Assembly: GCA_034620365.1 (NCBI GenBank) | Contig: JAQGEQ010000187.1 | Coordinates: 17,028 to 81,027, forward strand | Direction: 5' to 3' | Source: Pegea sp. RAD2-039 | Taxonomy: Eukaryota; Chordata; Thaliacea; Salpida; Salpidae | DNA length: 64,000 nucleotides | Part shown: positions 1-12,788 of the stretch, piece by piece | Position numbering within the stretch: position 1 is the stretch's first letter | Layout: the number at the start of each line of letters is the position of its first letter | Made by a program: the position numbers and the translations under genes | The notes under the pieces: generated by a model | What the model saw: only the letters and a program-made list of their open reading frames with translations | Database searches by the model: none | Told to the model about the DNA's origin: nothing

Positions 1-1910
1 TTACGCTTACTATAATTGAAAATTGAAAACAAGCAAACTTATGGTAACCGCACAAAAATTTAACTTAGAAATTATGAAAAAATATTTTTAAGTAACTCAT
101 CAAGGTTTCTTAATTTTGGTAGTTTTATGTGAAGCAGTTAAAAAAATTTGATTCAATTATTATGACTCCAAATAATTAACTTTTGTAAAAAAGTTCTTAA
201 CTAAAAAGCCTACTTTTCAATATAGTCTTTGTACAATGTTCAGCTTTATCTATAATTTTTGTTGATTTGTTTATAATGACTAATCAATCGTGTTTAGTGA
301 CCATCAAATTTAGGAAACATTTATTAAAAGTAAATTATTTTGTATATGAAACCTAAATAAATGAAACCTAAAAAAGATTTTGACAAAAATTCTATCAGTT
401 TTGCATTTTATTTTCAGTCTTATTGTTATTTTATTAATTTAAAGAATGAGTGAATGTTTGAAAATATTTAAAACAAAATAAATTAAGATTATGATAAAAA
501 TAATTCCAATATTTTCTCATAATTCATTATTTTAATTTGTACTTACTAAATTCTGAATTTGATCCAATATAGCCAAAAGTTTCAGCATTTAATTATCATA
601 GCATATATTTCTCCATATTAAGTTCTTATTCAATATTATTATCTCAATTTTTAAACATTATAAAGATCTGTTAGAGCATTTTTGAGTCATATTTAGAATA
701 TTATTTCGCCCGAAAAATACCCGCCCCCAAAAACCAATGCATTCTGGTACAGGCACTTTTTTTTTCATCTACCAATCACAACTCTTCTAAAATTTTTGAT
801 CAGAGCTGTAGCCTGGTTTCTGGTTGTGATTACTTATTATCTCAGCTTTTATCTTTAACATGTAGAGTTGTTTATGATACCATTAACTAGAAATAGCATT
901 CATTTTTTTACTATAGCTTCTATTTTTAAAGAATGTTTGAAAAAAGTCATTTTAAACAATTTATTAAACTGATTTTATTAAGCTGATAAAATCTTTATTA
1001 GCTTACTTTTATGATTTCAAAATTTGATTGTGTATTAACTTTACTTAGAAAACTTTGTTGTGATTTGGTATATGTCTAGCTTATTTGTTAGTCTTATGAG
1101 AAAGTGTTTATTAAAAATTATAAATATTTATAAGGTAATGAAAAACATTTTTATACATCAATGGTATGATTATTTAACTTACAGATAATGCATCATTTGT
1201 TGAAAATATTTAATATTATTTCTATTTGAAGTTAAAATCAAGTTACATTACATCACTTACATCATTTACTTATTGTTTATTTAAGTCCATTATTTGTAAT
1301 ATCAGTAATTTTATAAGTATAAAAATGCTTTAATGCCTTATATTTTGTTTACAAGTAAAAATGTTGAATTAGTTTATATGGTTTTAAAACAAATTTTACA
1401 TATTTTAAATATATAGCTTGAATATAAGTTACCAAAACGTTTTATTTAGTTTTTTTATCCACATTTTTTTTATTCTTCTGTTCTGGCAAAACATTATTAC
1501 AAAATTATAAACAGAATATTTCATTTTTAAATAATTGGTTTTCTTCTACAGTGAGTTTTTGATAATTTTTGATAATAATAATACATCTGCCATTCTTTTA
1601 ATAAGTTACTCTTTTTTCCATAAGATGTATTTCAATGTGACTTAAATTTTTATAAAACGATTTTGTAGCACTTTATATCTTTTATTTGTTTATATCTTTC
1701 TCTTTTTTTAAATTGGGAAAATTTTGTGTTAGTATAAATTATATTGAAATTATTCAAGTATTACCTTTAATATCCTTTTATATAAATTCTATCTTTTCTG
1801 TTTACAAGTTTTGTTTTTATTACACATAAAAAAGATGTAATAATTTTAATGAGTATAATCAAAGAGTTTTTAGATTTGATATATTTAGTTTATAATTTGT
1901 TTTTAAAAAA
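1..1910. other. AT-rich stretch without a recognisable gene
   Basis: I see no reading frame, tRNA or repeat family here that I can support. The sequence is very AT-rich with many A/T homopolymers. The last few hundred bases are presumably the promoter and 5' UTR of the cyclin gene that begins at 1911, but no distinct core promoter motif stands out. Confidence 0.5.
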
Positions 1911-4521
1911 ATGACTGGTAATAAAACAGAATATGAATGGATAATGACTGAAAAAGAACTGAAAAGGATTTCTCATAAATCACTCAGCATTCCTTGGGAT
2001 GAAGATTTATATAATAGACAACGAGTCTGCGGATTGATTGTGGATTTGGGTTTTACTCTAAACCTGCAAGTTTAAAGCTCTTGTTTTATAATTCATGGAA
2101 ATTATTAGTAAATTTCAAATTAATATTTTGTTTTTAGAAGAAAAACCACCATTGCAATTGCTTGCTATTACAACCAAAGATTTCATGTTAAATACCAATA
2201 CAATAGGGAAAAGAAATATGTGAGTCTGAAAGATATAATAATTTATATAAATTAAATTTTATTCATTTACAGGTATTGGCATTGACTATTGTAAATTTAG
2301 CTTGTAAAGCAGTAGGCAAGAGAATTTCTATTAGAGAACTAATAAAGGTAAGAAAAAGTCTTTCATCTTTAATACAGTTTATATGAATCTTATTTTATAT
2401 ATTCAAATGATGATATCTTTATTTTTTATAAAAATTTTTGTAAATCATTTAAAGGTTTTTTTTTGATTTGTCGCTACTCCATACTTATCTCTAATAGAAT
2501 AATTTGCAAATATTAGTTTGTCTTTTTTGAAAGGAAAGAAAATTATGAAAAGCAAAATACGGAAAATTTCCGCAACTTAAAATTTTGCGCATTTTATAAT
2601 TTTTTGATTCTTATAACTTTTTTGTTTTTATAATTTTTCTATATTTTATTATTTCTTATTGGCCACAATATAGGCAATGTGTGATCATGCAAACGCAGCT
2701 TTAAAGACCATCTCGTGGTTGAAGAAGCGGTGAGTGCGCCACCTAGCGAGGATATAAATTATCTTTCCAAATTATTAATAAACAACCCCATTATCGCTCA
2801 TTCAAAAAAAATAAAATTTTTGGAGTAAAGTAAGAGATCTGTTGATCTATGAAATCACTAGACCGTGATGCAATAGCAGACATGTATAAACGCGCGATTT
2901 GAGTTTCAACTGATCACAGCATCTTATTCGAAAATATTCTTCTTATAGGCGTCAAAAGTTGCCTTTTATAACTCATCAAAGGTTCTTGATCGCAAAGAGG
3001 AGATTAGGACCAGAGAATTGATGGTTTTTATTGAAAAAGAAGTTCATATAGCTCTTGGTAATTTATAGCTTTTGTATCTTCTAAAATAAACTTTTTAATC
3101 AACAAATTTTTATTTGAAACCAGCTTATTTTGAATTAATCCCTAAATAATTTGTAAATATTTTATTCTGTAGATTATCAGTTGAAGGTGATACACCCGGA
3201 ACTGATTCTTTTGAAGTACTCTAAAATGCTTAATCGTAAGAAACAAGACTGAAATAATCGAGTATCTTATTAATAAACTTTTAATTTATAGTTCCTAAAG
3301 ATGTCTATGAAGCTGCTAGATGCCTGTTATTCAACAGGTACATAAATTTCTTTTCTTTTAATACCAATTTAAAATCTATATTTTTTTCCAGCCAATTTCT
3401 CACACATTTTGCTTTAGTTCATCAACCAAAGACAATTGTATCTATGATAATATTCATGGCGCTTAAATGGAGTAATTACGAAGTAAGTTGAAATTCGTAC
3501 TTGTCTAAAATTTCGAAATAATCTTGAAGAAATTTAATGAAAGTAAATTGCTGTTATTTCAAAATTTCGTTTTCTTAATACTTATTTATTATTTATTTAT
3601 TACAATAAATGTGAAGGAGGGTGCCTAAAGAGAGCACCTCTCGCTAACACACATTCTCACAGATTAGATCTATTTGACGTGTAAACGAAAAAGCATATGA
3701 CAATGAAGAATTGCACAGATTCATAGTATTGTAAAAGAGAAAAATTCACAGATTATTCACCAAATATGTCAAGTTTGCTTAAAATAATTTCAACTTATAT
3801 ACAATTTAAATTAGTGCAAATATATAGTAAGCAAACTAAAACTTGTTTAATATCTTGATGATATTTATACAAACTATTTATACTAAATCTTATATTAAGT
3901 AGTTTATTTAAAAGTAACAAGACTTTATTCAAAGCTTTAGTCAAAATTAATAATTGAAAGATGAAGATAATGTCACAGATGGTTTCATCTTATCGCTGAT
4001 AGTTAAAATAAAGATAAATCATCAATTTTTAAGGATTATATACGATTGTTCTAGGCTACAAGCAAGTTAAAAACTACCAAACACCTTTAAAAAAGTTTGA
4101 TTCCATTAACTTCACACTAAATTCATGAAACTACAGCTTATTACATGATTAGATTACAAATAGATTTGAAGATACGTTTATTACTTCAAATTTGGTGTTT
4201 TATTAGCATATGATAGATTATATTTGGTGGCTTTTATAGCTAAATAAATTTTCTTATTCTAATTCACTTAGATTCCAAAATCAACCGATGGTAAACCATA
4301 TTGGTTTTATTTGGATCCTAAAGCGGACGAAGAGTTTCTTGAAAATTTGTCGCTTAGATTTCTTCAAATTATAAACGAGTACCCAACTAGATTGAAACGA
4401 TTAGTAAGTGTCTGATACTACAAGTTTTTATATCTTAAACGTTTTTTTTTTTTAGAAAAGTGCTTGTAAAATTAAAGAAGAAATGGAAATAAAGGCAGCG
4501 AAGACCAAACAGATGCTTTAA
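1911..4521 (+). CDS. Cyclin T-like protein (P-TEFb cyclin), 9 exons, 272 aa
   Basis: Cyclin T pairs with CDK9 in P-TEFb, the nuclear kinase that releases paused RNA polymerase II. I read exons at 1911-2065, 2138-2219, 2273-2347, 2949-3057, 3173-3235, 3292-3337, 3392-3482, 4272-4403 and 4456-4521; together they give 273 codons with consistent phases. The first cyclin fold starts near EYEWIMTEKEL. The second carries ALKWSNYE followed by IPKSTDGKPYW, then EYPTRLKRL; this WSN..IP.STDGK..W block is the part most typical of cyclin T. The protein ends about 20 residues after the cyclin folds, so the long C-terminal tail of vertebrate cyclin T (over 700 residues in total) is absent. The frame between exons 1 and 2 closes only with a GC-AG intron (donor gcaagt at 2066). 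Introns 3 and 7 are long (601 and 789 nt); intron 7 holds a SINE tail. A cyclin K or L assignment is less likely. Confidence 0.85.
3601..3662 (-). repeat. SINE tail fragment in intron 7 of the cyclin gene
   Basis: On the minus strand this matches the 3' part of the tRNA-derived SINE at 37,797-37,980: gtgagaatgtgtgttagcga, then a gctctctttaggcaccctcc block and an A/T-rich tail made of aataaat units. The tRNA-like head is missing, so it is a tail-only or 5'-truncated copy. Confidence 0.7.
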
Positions 4522-5369
4522 ATTTATGTTTGCTTAATATTTAACTTAAGTTAAACCTCAAATCTTCAATCTCTAATCACTTCAAGTCTTTTTGGTTGTC
4601 AAATAAGTGACTTAGATAAACTTATATTTCTTTTATATAATCTTGATTAAAAAATGAACGGTTTTATACTTTTTTAATTTAATAGGTCTCTTTTTTGTAA
4701 TTTTTAATAAAAAAACTATAAACAACAAATCCTCTCAGTTTATGAAGTCTTTAAGAGGTACAAAACTAGATGTATGCTCTCTTTAGAAACCATAAAAAAC
4801 TACCCTGTTGTCACAAAGTCGATAATAATTTACAAATTTAATGTTTTGAAAATACCAATCACTTGTGTGTGGGTTACTGCAGATTCATCTGCTTTTAGAA
4901 CACCTCGACCACCAGCAGTTTATATTCCAAAAGTAGATGAGTGTAGGTTAAGGGTACTGAACTCATAGTGAAGTACATTTCAAAAAAAACCCTCTTTAAA
5001 AACACTTTCAAAAAACTACAAATATTTTTTTATTCCACTTAAAATTCTTGTTTAAACCCTACAATAGTTGTTTCTAAACATCAATTTCAAACTTAGTTTT
5101 TACTTTATCTGGTTGATGAGTCACAACACATTTACCAAGAGTCTTAAAAGTAGAAGACCGTATGTCAACTGACAATTGTGTATTCGAATAAATCCACTCA
5201 ACAATTTTTTCTAGATTATCACCGACAAATAACAAAAACAAGTTTAACCACCGACTAAAAATCTCTTGTAAATCTGATAAGAACTTGAAAAAGAAAGATT
5301 TACAGATCAAGATAAAACTGATGCAGAAATATTCACAATTAAGATATTTGAGTGAAGTTCACACAATTG
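4522..5369. other. Space between the convergent cyclin T and EIF2B5 genes
   Basis: It holds the 3' ends of two convergent genes. A plus-strand frame (4774-4968) and a minus-strand frame (5074-5310) are open. The minus frame has no ATG and starts only 60 nt after the EIF2B5 stop. Neither resembles a family I know. AATAAA-type signals occur near 4,705 on the plus strand. Confidence 0.4.
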
Positions 5370-8300
5370 CTAATCTGATTCTTCTTCGGCATTTTCTAAC
5401 CACTCTGCAAGTTGCTTGATCTGTAAAAATTATGTCCAATTAAAAGATTAACAGGAAGAAAAGACAAAAGATACTTTTTCTCTTATCAATTTAGACTCCT
5501 CATCAAGTCCTTTCATGTAATACCATTTCAAAATAACATCTTCTGAAACCACTTCATGATCATATAGCAACACAAATATCTGAAAACAAAAAACTCAAAA
5601 TAAGATTCCAATTTTATTTATATAAAGATGAAAATAACCTTAGCAAGCGCAACGTTCACATAATTATGTTTTAAAGCCAATTTTTCATAAGCTTCCAGAG
5701 TTTCTAATTCTGATTGTTCATTCTTGATATAATTCTCTAAAAGTGGTAAAGTTCTTGCTACAATCTAAAAAGTAGGATTTCAAAACCAAACAAGTAATTG
5801 TAATAAAACTGACTTTAGTGTAAACATCCAAGAATTTTGTTTCAGTTATATCAGACGTTTGTTTTGAAATAGTAACCAGTCCAATTGAAAGAGCTCTTAT
5901 AACATAAACCATAGGAATATTATTCGCATGTTTAGAGCCATTTATCTACAAAACTGTTTTTAAACTCAAGTTTATTAAAAGGATCAATACCTCAGGGAAG
6001 AGATTATCCCAAGATGCGTTTTCTTTGAGACCTCTTTCAATTGATTCATTGACTTCTCGTTGGAAGTCTATAAAATTTTCTAATTTTTCGGCTTAATATC
6101 TTAAATTTCAAATAAATTGAGAGTTTATAGATTTCTAATTCTGTTTATTTCCTAATTTTTAGATAAACTAACCCTAAAAGTATACAATTATGTAGATAAG
6201 AAGTTAACAAAACAACAAATTAGTGATATCATTGGATATAACTCTTTAGAGATTTCAAATTTAAATAAAATGATACTTACGATGAAAACCGCATCCAGAA
6301 AGAACGTCTTCATCTTCATCTTCCAGATCAAAATTAGCATCTGAAGACGCTGCTTCAACTCCGTAATCAGCTAAGATCGATCCGAAGTTCTCATTCACAA
6401 GTTTCTCTGGTCGATCAGCTAGTTTCAGTCCTAAATAACAAAAAAATTAGAAATAAAAGAAAATATTCTCAAATTGAACCCACCCCATATTTTGTTGATC
6501 CTTTCTTCTGGATTATAATCAAGAGATAATGATGAAAGATCTTTTGTAGCTTCATCAACTTCATTATCATCAGTAAAATCCTCATCTTCACTCGTAGATT
6601 CATCTCCAGAAACCTCTTGATAGTTCCCACTCCAAAAATGTCCGACGCCATTTTTGCCAACAAGTTTCTCATCATAAAATTTATTCTAAAATGATTTCAA
6701 TTAAACAGATTTTTAGAGAATCTTTCAACTCACGTCATCATCACTTTCATCATTTTGATTGATGTGGATAATACTTCCTGATTTTAAATGAGTACCATCT
6801 GATATAACCACCTGAAACCAATATGATTAGATAAAGAAATCTGCTAGAAAATCATTACATCTTGACACAAAATACATCCTGCTTCAATTGAAACATCATT
6901 TCCAATTGAGACATTTTGACAAATAATTGAATCGGAAATCGAACAATTATTCCCAACTTTTACATTTTTCATAAAAGTTGCACCTGTAATTCCATTTCTT
7001 TTAATCTTATCTTCAAAACCAACCCCATTAACTAACCTTTTAGAACACAATTATCACCAAACTGACATCTACTTCCCATTACAGTTCTTGTAATTGTAGA
7101 TGGGTCACCTATTTTACAATCAGGACCAATTATGGAACTTTTTTCGACATTAGTCAGTAAACCAAGCTTAGTACTAGTGTGGTGGTAGTTATTACGGCGA
7201 TGAAGTATATATCGAGGAACTGGAACAAGAAATAATTAAATCATGAATCAATCACAAGCAACTTTCACTTACTATTATCTTTATCACTTAGGTTACTGAA
7301 AGAAGAATTGAAAACTGTTAATAAGACATCATCTGTCTTTTCAGGAACATTAGGATATACCCATCTATTTATGATATCATTCTGCACAAGTGCATATAAC
7401 CGAAAATTCAGTACTCTTATACAATAACAGTTTTCTACTAAATAATAATGAATATGGTGCCCTAAAAACTAAAAAAAAAGATTTTAGTGTATGTCTATAG
7501 AAGATTAGAACCAAACCTCTTCATTCATAATAACTCCTTTTATAAAATCAAGTTGTGATTGATAATCAAAGTTATCTTGGAATATTTGAGGTACAGCAGG
7601 CGAACACATCCATATACCAGTGTGTACAACATCATAAAACAATTCCAGTTTTGTTTTAATATTTTTTAAAACATCCTAAAATCAACTGGATTTAAAATAA
7701 AGAAAATATTTCAAGGAAAAAATCATACCATTGGTATATTCATCACATTATCATCAATAGTTGATCTATCAAAATAAAGTATTCTCTTTGAATCTGGATC
7801 TGCTGCCATATAATGATCATTTTCAGCCATTCTGGTTGAGTGATCTTGTGGTAGTTTATTCATCACTAGAGTCATCAGAGGGACATTCTTATCTTGTTCT
7901 CTTCTTGCCCTTATGATTTTAGTTTTAATGATGTTCAGTTTTTGTCATACAACTTACTTATGTTCTTCTAAAACTCCAGTAAAGTTGAAGTTAGTTACTA
8001 CATCACCAAATGTTAAGATAAAGTCATCATGAATAAGAGAATATTCATCTATATGTCTCAAAACATCACCAACTCCATGGAAATCAGTTGATTGTTTAAG
8101 AATAACTTTAGCCCCACACATTCTTATAAACAAAATTCAATTTATAAACTTTTATTTTTGATAAATCAAAAACTTACCTCTTATCTTTCCATTTGCTATT
8201 ATCTAAATAATCTTTTAATTGGTCACCGTGTCTGCCACAAAACACTAATATTCTTTTAACATTATTCAGCACCAAATTATCCAAAGTATAAGAAATCAAA

Positions 8301-8498
8301 GGTTTGTTTGCTAATGGTATTAAAATCTAAAAAGAAACTTTTAATAGTTTTGTAAATAAATAAATTTGGATTTACTTTTGGTGTGCTAGCACTAATTGGG
8401 AAAAATCTTTTGTCAAAGCTACTGGCGATGACTACTGCGGTCAGAATCTCTTCTTGCTTCAAGTTACCAGAATCTTTTCTTTTGTTCTTACTTGACAT
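5370..8498 (-). CDS. EIF2B5: Translation initiation factor eIF2B subunit epsilon, 16 exons, 741 aa
   Basis: This is the catalytic subunit of the guanine-nucleotide exchange factor that recycles eIF2-GDP in the cytosol. Exons, in transcript order, are 8498-8376, 8326-8178, 8122-7958, 7909-7729, 7675-7517, 7468-7273, 7219-7037, 6983-6859, 6811-6734, 6685-6484, 6430-6281, 6091-5991, 5945-5814, 5764-5639, 5579-5475 and 5420-5370. They total 2226 nt, every junction is in phase, and the human protein is similar in length (about 720). Order of domains: nucleotidyltransferase-like fold (LTAVVIASSFDKRFFPIS, ILIPLANKPLISYTLDNL, FILTFGDVV), left-handed beta-helix with hexapeptide repeats (VKVGNNCSISDSIICQNVSI), an acidic linker, and a C-terminal W2/HEAT domain ending in a Trp-rich acidic tail (LAEWLENAEEES). 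Introns are mostly 46-65 nt. The acceptor of the exon at 6091 is the least certain; 6081 or so is an in-phase alternative. The gene looks intact. Confidence 0.95.
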
Positions 8499-8522
8499 AA
8501 TCGTTTTAATTCAAAAACCAAC

Positions 8523-8692
8523 AAAATTATTGAAATATGAATCCTATAAAAGCAAGAAAATTATCAAAATATGAATCCTATAAAAGCAAGAAAATTATTA
8601 AATTATGAATCTTATAAAACCAAGAAAATTATTAAAATACGAATCTTATAAAACCAAGAAAATTATTAAAATATGAATCTTATAAAAGCAAG
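8523..8692. repeat. 34-bp tandem repeat, 5 copies, just upstream of EIF2B5
   Basis: The unit is aaaattattaaaatatgaat followed by cttataaaagcaag. Five copies run head to tail with only a few substitutions. The array starts 25 bases from the EIF2B5 start codon, so it lies in that gene's 5' UTR or promoter. Each copy contains TATAAAA on the plus strand. Confidence 0.9.
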
Positions 8693-8703
8693 AAAACTAT
8701 TGA

Positions 8704-10533
8704 AAAAGTAACAAAATAAGTTAAAGTATAAAGCCAAAAAATATGTCAAACTATTGATTCATAAGTTGACTTTTAAATAAAATAAACAAAAATATTAATA
8801 TAAGAATAAAATAAGTAATAATATAAGTTAAAAACCATAAAGAAACATATATATAAATTATATTTAGTTAAAAAACAAAAAAAATATATTAAAATGTTCA
8901 AAATAGCTTTATATATTTATCATATAAAGCTTTTTAAGAGATTAAAGTTATAAATATTAAAAAGAAAGTTTTATAAAATATCAAAACCATTAGTTATAAA
9001 AAATAATTTAAATAATTTTAAATAATAAAATAAATTCTAAAAACAAAATCATAATAATATAATAATACTAAATAATAAGTTAGAAAAAGCTTATAGGTAA
9101 AAATATAAAAAAAAAAAAAAAATTTATCAAAAGGTTTGATAATTATATAAAAAATATTAAAATTAAAAAGAAAACTTTAAAAATAATATTTTAAATATAC
9201 TTTAAAAGCTACTAAAGTAAAATTATACAAGTTTATATTAAACAAATTTATAAAACTACAAATAGAAACCCACCAGATATCTAAGATATTAAAAAAAACA
9301 CAATTAAGAAAATAAAATCTTTTAGCTGATAGAAAAACTTTATTTAGTCTGTCACAGGCTGAAAAATTAGGCAACAAAAATTCAACAAAATAAAATTCTT
9401 GCGAAATATAATAGAAAATTAAAACAATAATACCTCGAATCTAATACAAAAAATAAATGATAAAAAAGTAAATAGTAGTACAGCATGAACATAAAAGAAA
9501 TTACAACAAGAGAGACAAAATGTCCTTTTCTTTTTATGGTAGTAATATTATTTTACGAATTTAGTTGTAAAGGTCTTATATATTTTTCATTTAATGGAAA
9601 ATTTAAAGTTAAGTAAAATATATGTTTAAAAAACAAAAAAGCAAGTAAAACATTAAATTTAATCTCTGCAGGCGTTAAGCTTTAGTAAGTAAAAGATTTT
9701 TTAAACATTTTAAAAAAATTTAAAGGCGCAAATACTTTTGCTATCGTACCATTTTTTAGTCTTTATAGTCGCCCAGAAAGTCTACAGATATAAAAATCAA
9801 GTAAATTAATTTTCTTTTCCCCATTACTTCTTGTTTAATGTAAAGCCTTAACCATTTATCCTAGTAGAACATAACAAAGTTTTTATTACACTGCCTTAAA
9901 CAGTTTAATAGATCATGAAGAAAACTGTAAGAAATGAAAATGATAATTATTAAATAAACTTTTAGATGAGAAGCAAATAATTTTAAAAACTACTCTACAA
10001 AAAAAAAGTTAGTACACTTGAATATGAATAATAGCTTTCTAATTCTGGTTCTTTTATTTTTAACATTTGTTGCTAGCAATTTTACTAATTTTTATTTATC
10101 TAATATCGCTTTTAATTTTGTAATTTTTGTCTTCTTCTTGTGATTTTCATTCAAAAGTACAGACTGATAAGTCTATCTGTAGGTCGTTTGCTGAATTTGT
10201 AACAGTTACTGCGCCATTTGCAAAAAAGCAGCTCACAGATTATGATCTTTGCCTTTAGACGTGATTCATTACAGAGACTTTTGATAGATCTTGAAAAAAA
10301 GTTGTTTCGAACGTGTTAGGACATCATAAAGGAAAGGGGAGCTAGTTGGGGCCACACACTAGTTGCCCCTGTACAGTAAGCACTTAAATATGAGAGATAA
10401 ATTGATGAGGGGGATTGTATTGGATGTTGGAGTTTTTTTGTCTTCGGGTGATATCAATAATAATAATAAATCTTTGAACGAAAAGCTTCTTTGTTAAAAA
10501 TATCTTCTCTTTCCTTCAATTGTTTTCAAAGCA
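8704..10533. other. Very AT-rich gene-free stretch
   Basis: No coding region or RNA gene is supported. Most of it is A-rich low-complexity DNA. Open frames here (for example 9177-9377, minus) are hydrophobic, low-complexity translations of A/T runs. From about 10,140 the base composition becomes more mixed, but I recognise nothing in it before the 34-bp core at 10,534. Confidence 0.5.
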
Positions 10534-10567
10534 GAGAGCGCCATTCGGAGCGATCCGCTGCGATATC
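10534..10567 (-). repeat. Dispersed 34-bp GC-rich core, inverted copy
   Basis: On the minus strand this reads gatatcgcagcggatcgctc then cgaatggcgctctc. The same core is on the plus strand at 15,701, 16,835, 31,883, 43,164 and 62,231. The flanks of this copy do not match those of the others beyond a few bases, so only the core is shared. It forms an inverted pair with 15,701 that encloses the SIN3-like fragment and the LEM gene. Confidence 0.85.
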
Positions 10568-11547
10568 TTTCCAATTGTACTTAGTGAAAGCTTATAACAT
10601 TTTTTATGATGAAATGAAACAGTTTTAATATTTTATTACATTTTAAAGCTAAATTTCAAGAAAATTAGGATTATATAAAACAGTAAGTACGCTAAACCAT
10701 AAAGACGAACAATTGTTATTTTACTACAAAATAAAAAAAACTTTTCCTGAAAAGCTAGTTTTTACCAAGAAGAAATTATAATTAAACAAAATCACTTTTA
10801 AATCTTGATTTTTATGTAAGTATAAAAATGTTATTAAAAAGTTTAAAATGCTTTTTACTTTAACAAAGTATGCAGTAAAAATAATTGAATGTGTTTTTAA
10901 GAGCTTAACTTAAAACACATAAAGTTTTAGATGCTCATGTATACTGCTGAAAATTAGTATTTCCGAAATAATTTCGCAACTCGGTAATTCTGTAATACTA
11001 GTATTTTGACGTTTTGATGGTTTCAATCTACATTTATATATTTTTAAACTGAATAATTAACTTACAGTTCTGAATTAATTACATTAAAAAAATTCAAAAT
11101 TGTTATAATTTTTTGATGAAGTTGCATTTTAGTTCGGTTGAATTTAAATTGGTTGGTAAGAACAATTGGTCTGTTGGTGTTGGATCTTTAGCTGTACTGT
11201 GTTTAGTGATACTTTTTTTGCGCTTTTTGATCTTTTAATTTGCTGTATAAAATATTAAATTTCGTATCTCACAGTCACGCGTTCTGTAAATAAATAAAAA
11301 TATTTTTACTAAATTATTTTTAAAACAATAAATTTAATTTTAGAGTTTCTTTTTTCTCAGAATGTTATTAAAAATCTTTTTTTTTATTCAAATTTGTCAT
11401 TAAAATTACCGACCATTTATCATTCTAACTTTAAGACTTTTTCGATATATGAATCGATATATGAATTGATAAGTTTTAATATTTTTATGGTGTGTTCACA
11501 TAGGAAATTCTTGATAATTTTATAATCCTATCATAGTTTAATGAAAA

Positions 11548-12279
11548 ATGGAAAAACGACGAAAAATTGATAAAAAGTTCGCAGCTGTGATTTCTACCAA
11601 ATGGGCAGATGATGACAAGCAACTTTTGTTGAACGTAAAAAATGTGTATTTGATGTTACTCTATTCTAAAGCATTTCACTTTTCAGTAAATATTAAAGTA
11701 AATACTAAAATGCTTTTTTCAGAGGTTATCATTCAATGTCTTCTACTGTTAATAAAAGATCTAATCCGACCTCTATCCGTTCATCAAGTACCAATTCTGA
11801 AGTAACCACATCACCAAGCGACGAAGTGTTGCTCCTAGCAACACAGATGATGAGAGAAGATGGTAAAGCTGCCAAATACGTCGATCAAAGTAAGATTATG
11901 ATGAAGATTTGAATCTTCTGCTGACTCTTAGAACCGTGTTCATCCTGATGTCTTCAGATCGTTTTTGGCGATTTTAGGTAAAAAAGAAAAAGATGAAGGT
12001 CTATTGCACTCTGGATGCTTATCAAGTGTACCATGAGGTGGGCCACACTTAATTCGATATTTAGTTACTGACCACTAGTTGGCGGACAGGTGTCCCAACT
12101 CTTTAATGGAACTCTTGAGTGAATTTCGACAATTTTTGTCTGAAGAGAAGACTGTGAAGTTATCTTCTACATCCTCTGTTGCTACTCCTCAATTATCAGC
12201 AGTCAGTGACGTCATGCTTATTTCATGTGATGACGTCATCAATTATATTACAGGCACCGCCACGCGATGTGCCAAATAG
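11548..12279 (+). pseudogene. SIN3-like PAH-domain gene fragment, frame broken
   Basis: SIN3 proteins are nuclear scaffolds of histone deacetylase complexes; their PAH domains are four-helix bundles that bind repressors. Pieces lying in order here resemble one PAH domain, most like PAH2: DGKAAKYVDQ, then NRVHPDVFRSFLAIL (acceptor near 11,930), TLDAYQVYHEVSQLF, and LLSEFRQFLSE. Plausible introns separate the first exon (ATG at 11,548), the second (from about 11,724) and the third. Two one- or two-base shifts are needed to keep these pieces in one frame, near 12,000 and near 12,105, and nothing SIN3-like follows the stop at 12,279. I therefore call it a decayed or truncated gene. An unusual but functional short protein is possible if my exon limits are wrong. 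TGACGTCA occurs three times between 12,206 and 12,341. Confidence 0.5.
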
Positions 12280-12788
12280 CAGCGAGTGGAAAAGAAGATG
12301 GCAGTAGCACCTTAACGCGATGCAGGAAGTGACGTCATAAGCGTTAAATCGATCACTTTCTACAATCGTCATCATCATTTATAGTTTGTGTTTAGTGTCT
12401 ATGCTTTAAAAATTGGTGACGAAAAGTACAAGAAGCTCGTTTAATAATTCCAAAATTTTTTTGTTCGAGGAAAATTGAAACTTTTCATTAACTTTAGTTT
12501 ATGAACAAAAACGAAATAAAGAAAGTTTTTTGAAAGAATTGATTCTCTTCTATCTAAACCTAATACAAGCTCATGTTTACAATTTTAGGAGCTATTTTGA
12601 GAATAGCAATAGAGTTACAGCAGATCCAATTGAGGATTAACATTTTCATTAAAACTTTCTTTAAAGATTTTTACAAAAGAATTCTTATCAGGAAGATTTT
12701 ATTTTCTTCGAAATTATCGAAATTTCATTTAAATGATTTTAAATAAATATTTATTTATTTTATTTAAAAATTTTAGAAAATATCTAAG

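Noticed and set aside
5074-5310. Minus-strand ORF just downstream of EIF2B5, possibly a second cistron of a trans-spliced operon
   Set aside because: It has no ATG, matches no family I know, and one acceptor-like ttttcaag is not enough to claim an operon.
9177-9377. Minus-strand 66-codon hydrophobic frame
   Set aside because: Low-complexity A/T-driven translation with no splice context or similarity.
11548-11805. Unspliced 85-codon frame at the start of the SIN3-like region
   Set aside because: The second half translates a probable intron; only the first part and the next exon fit the PAH-like gene.
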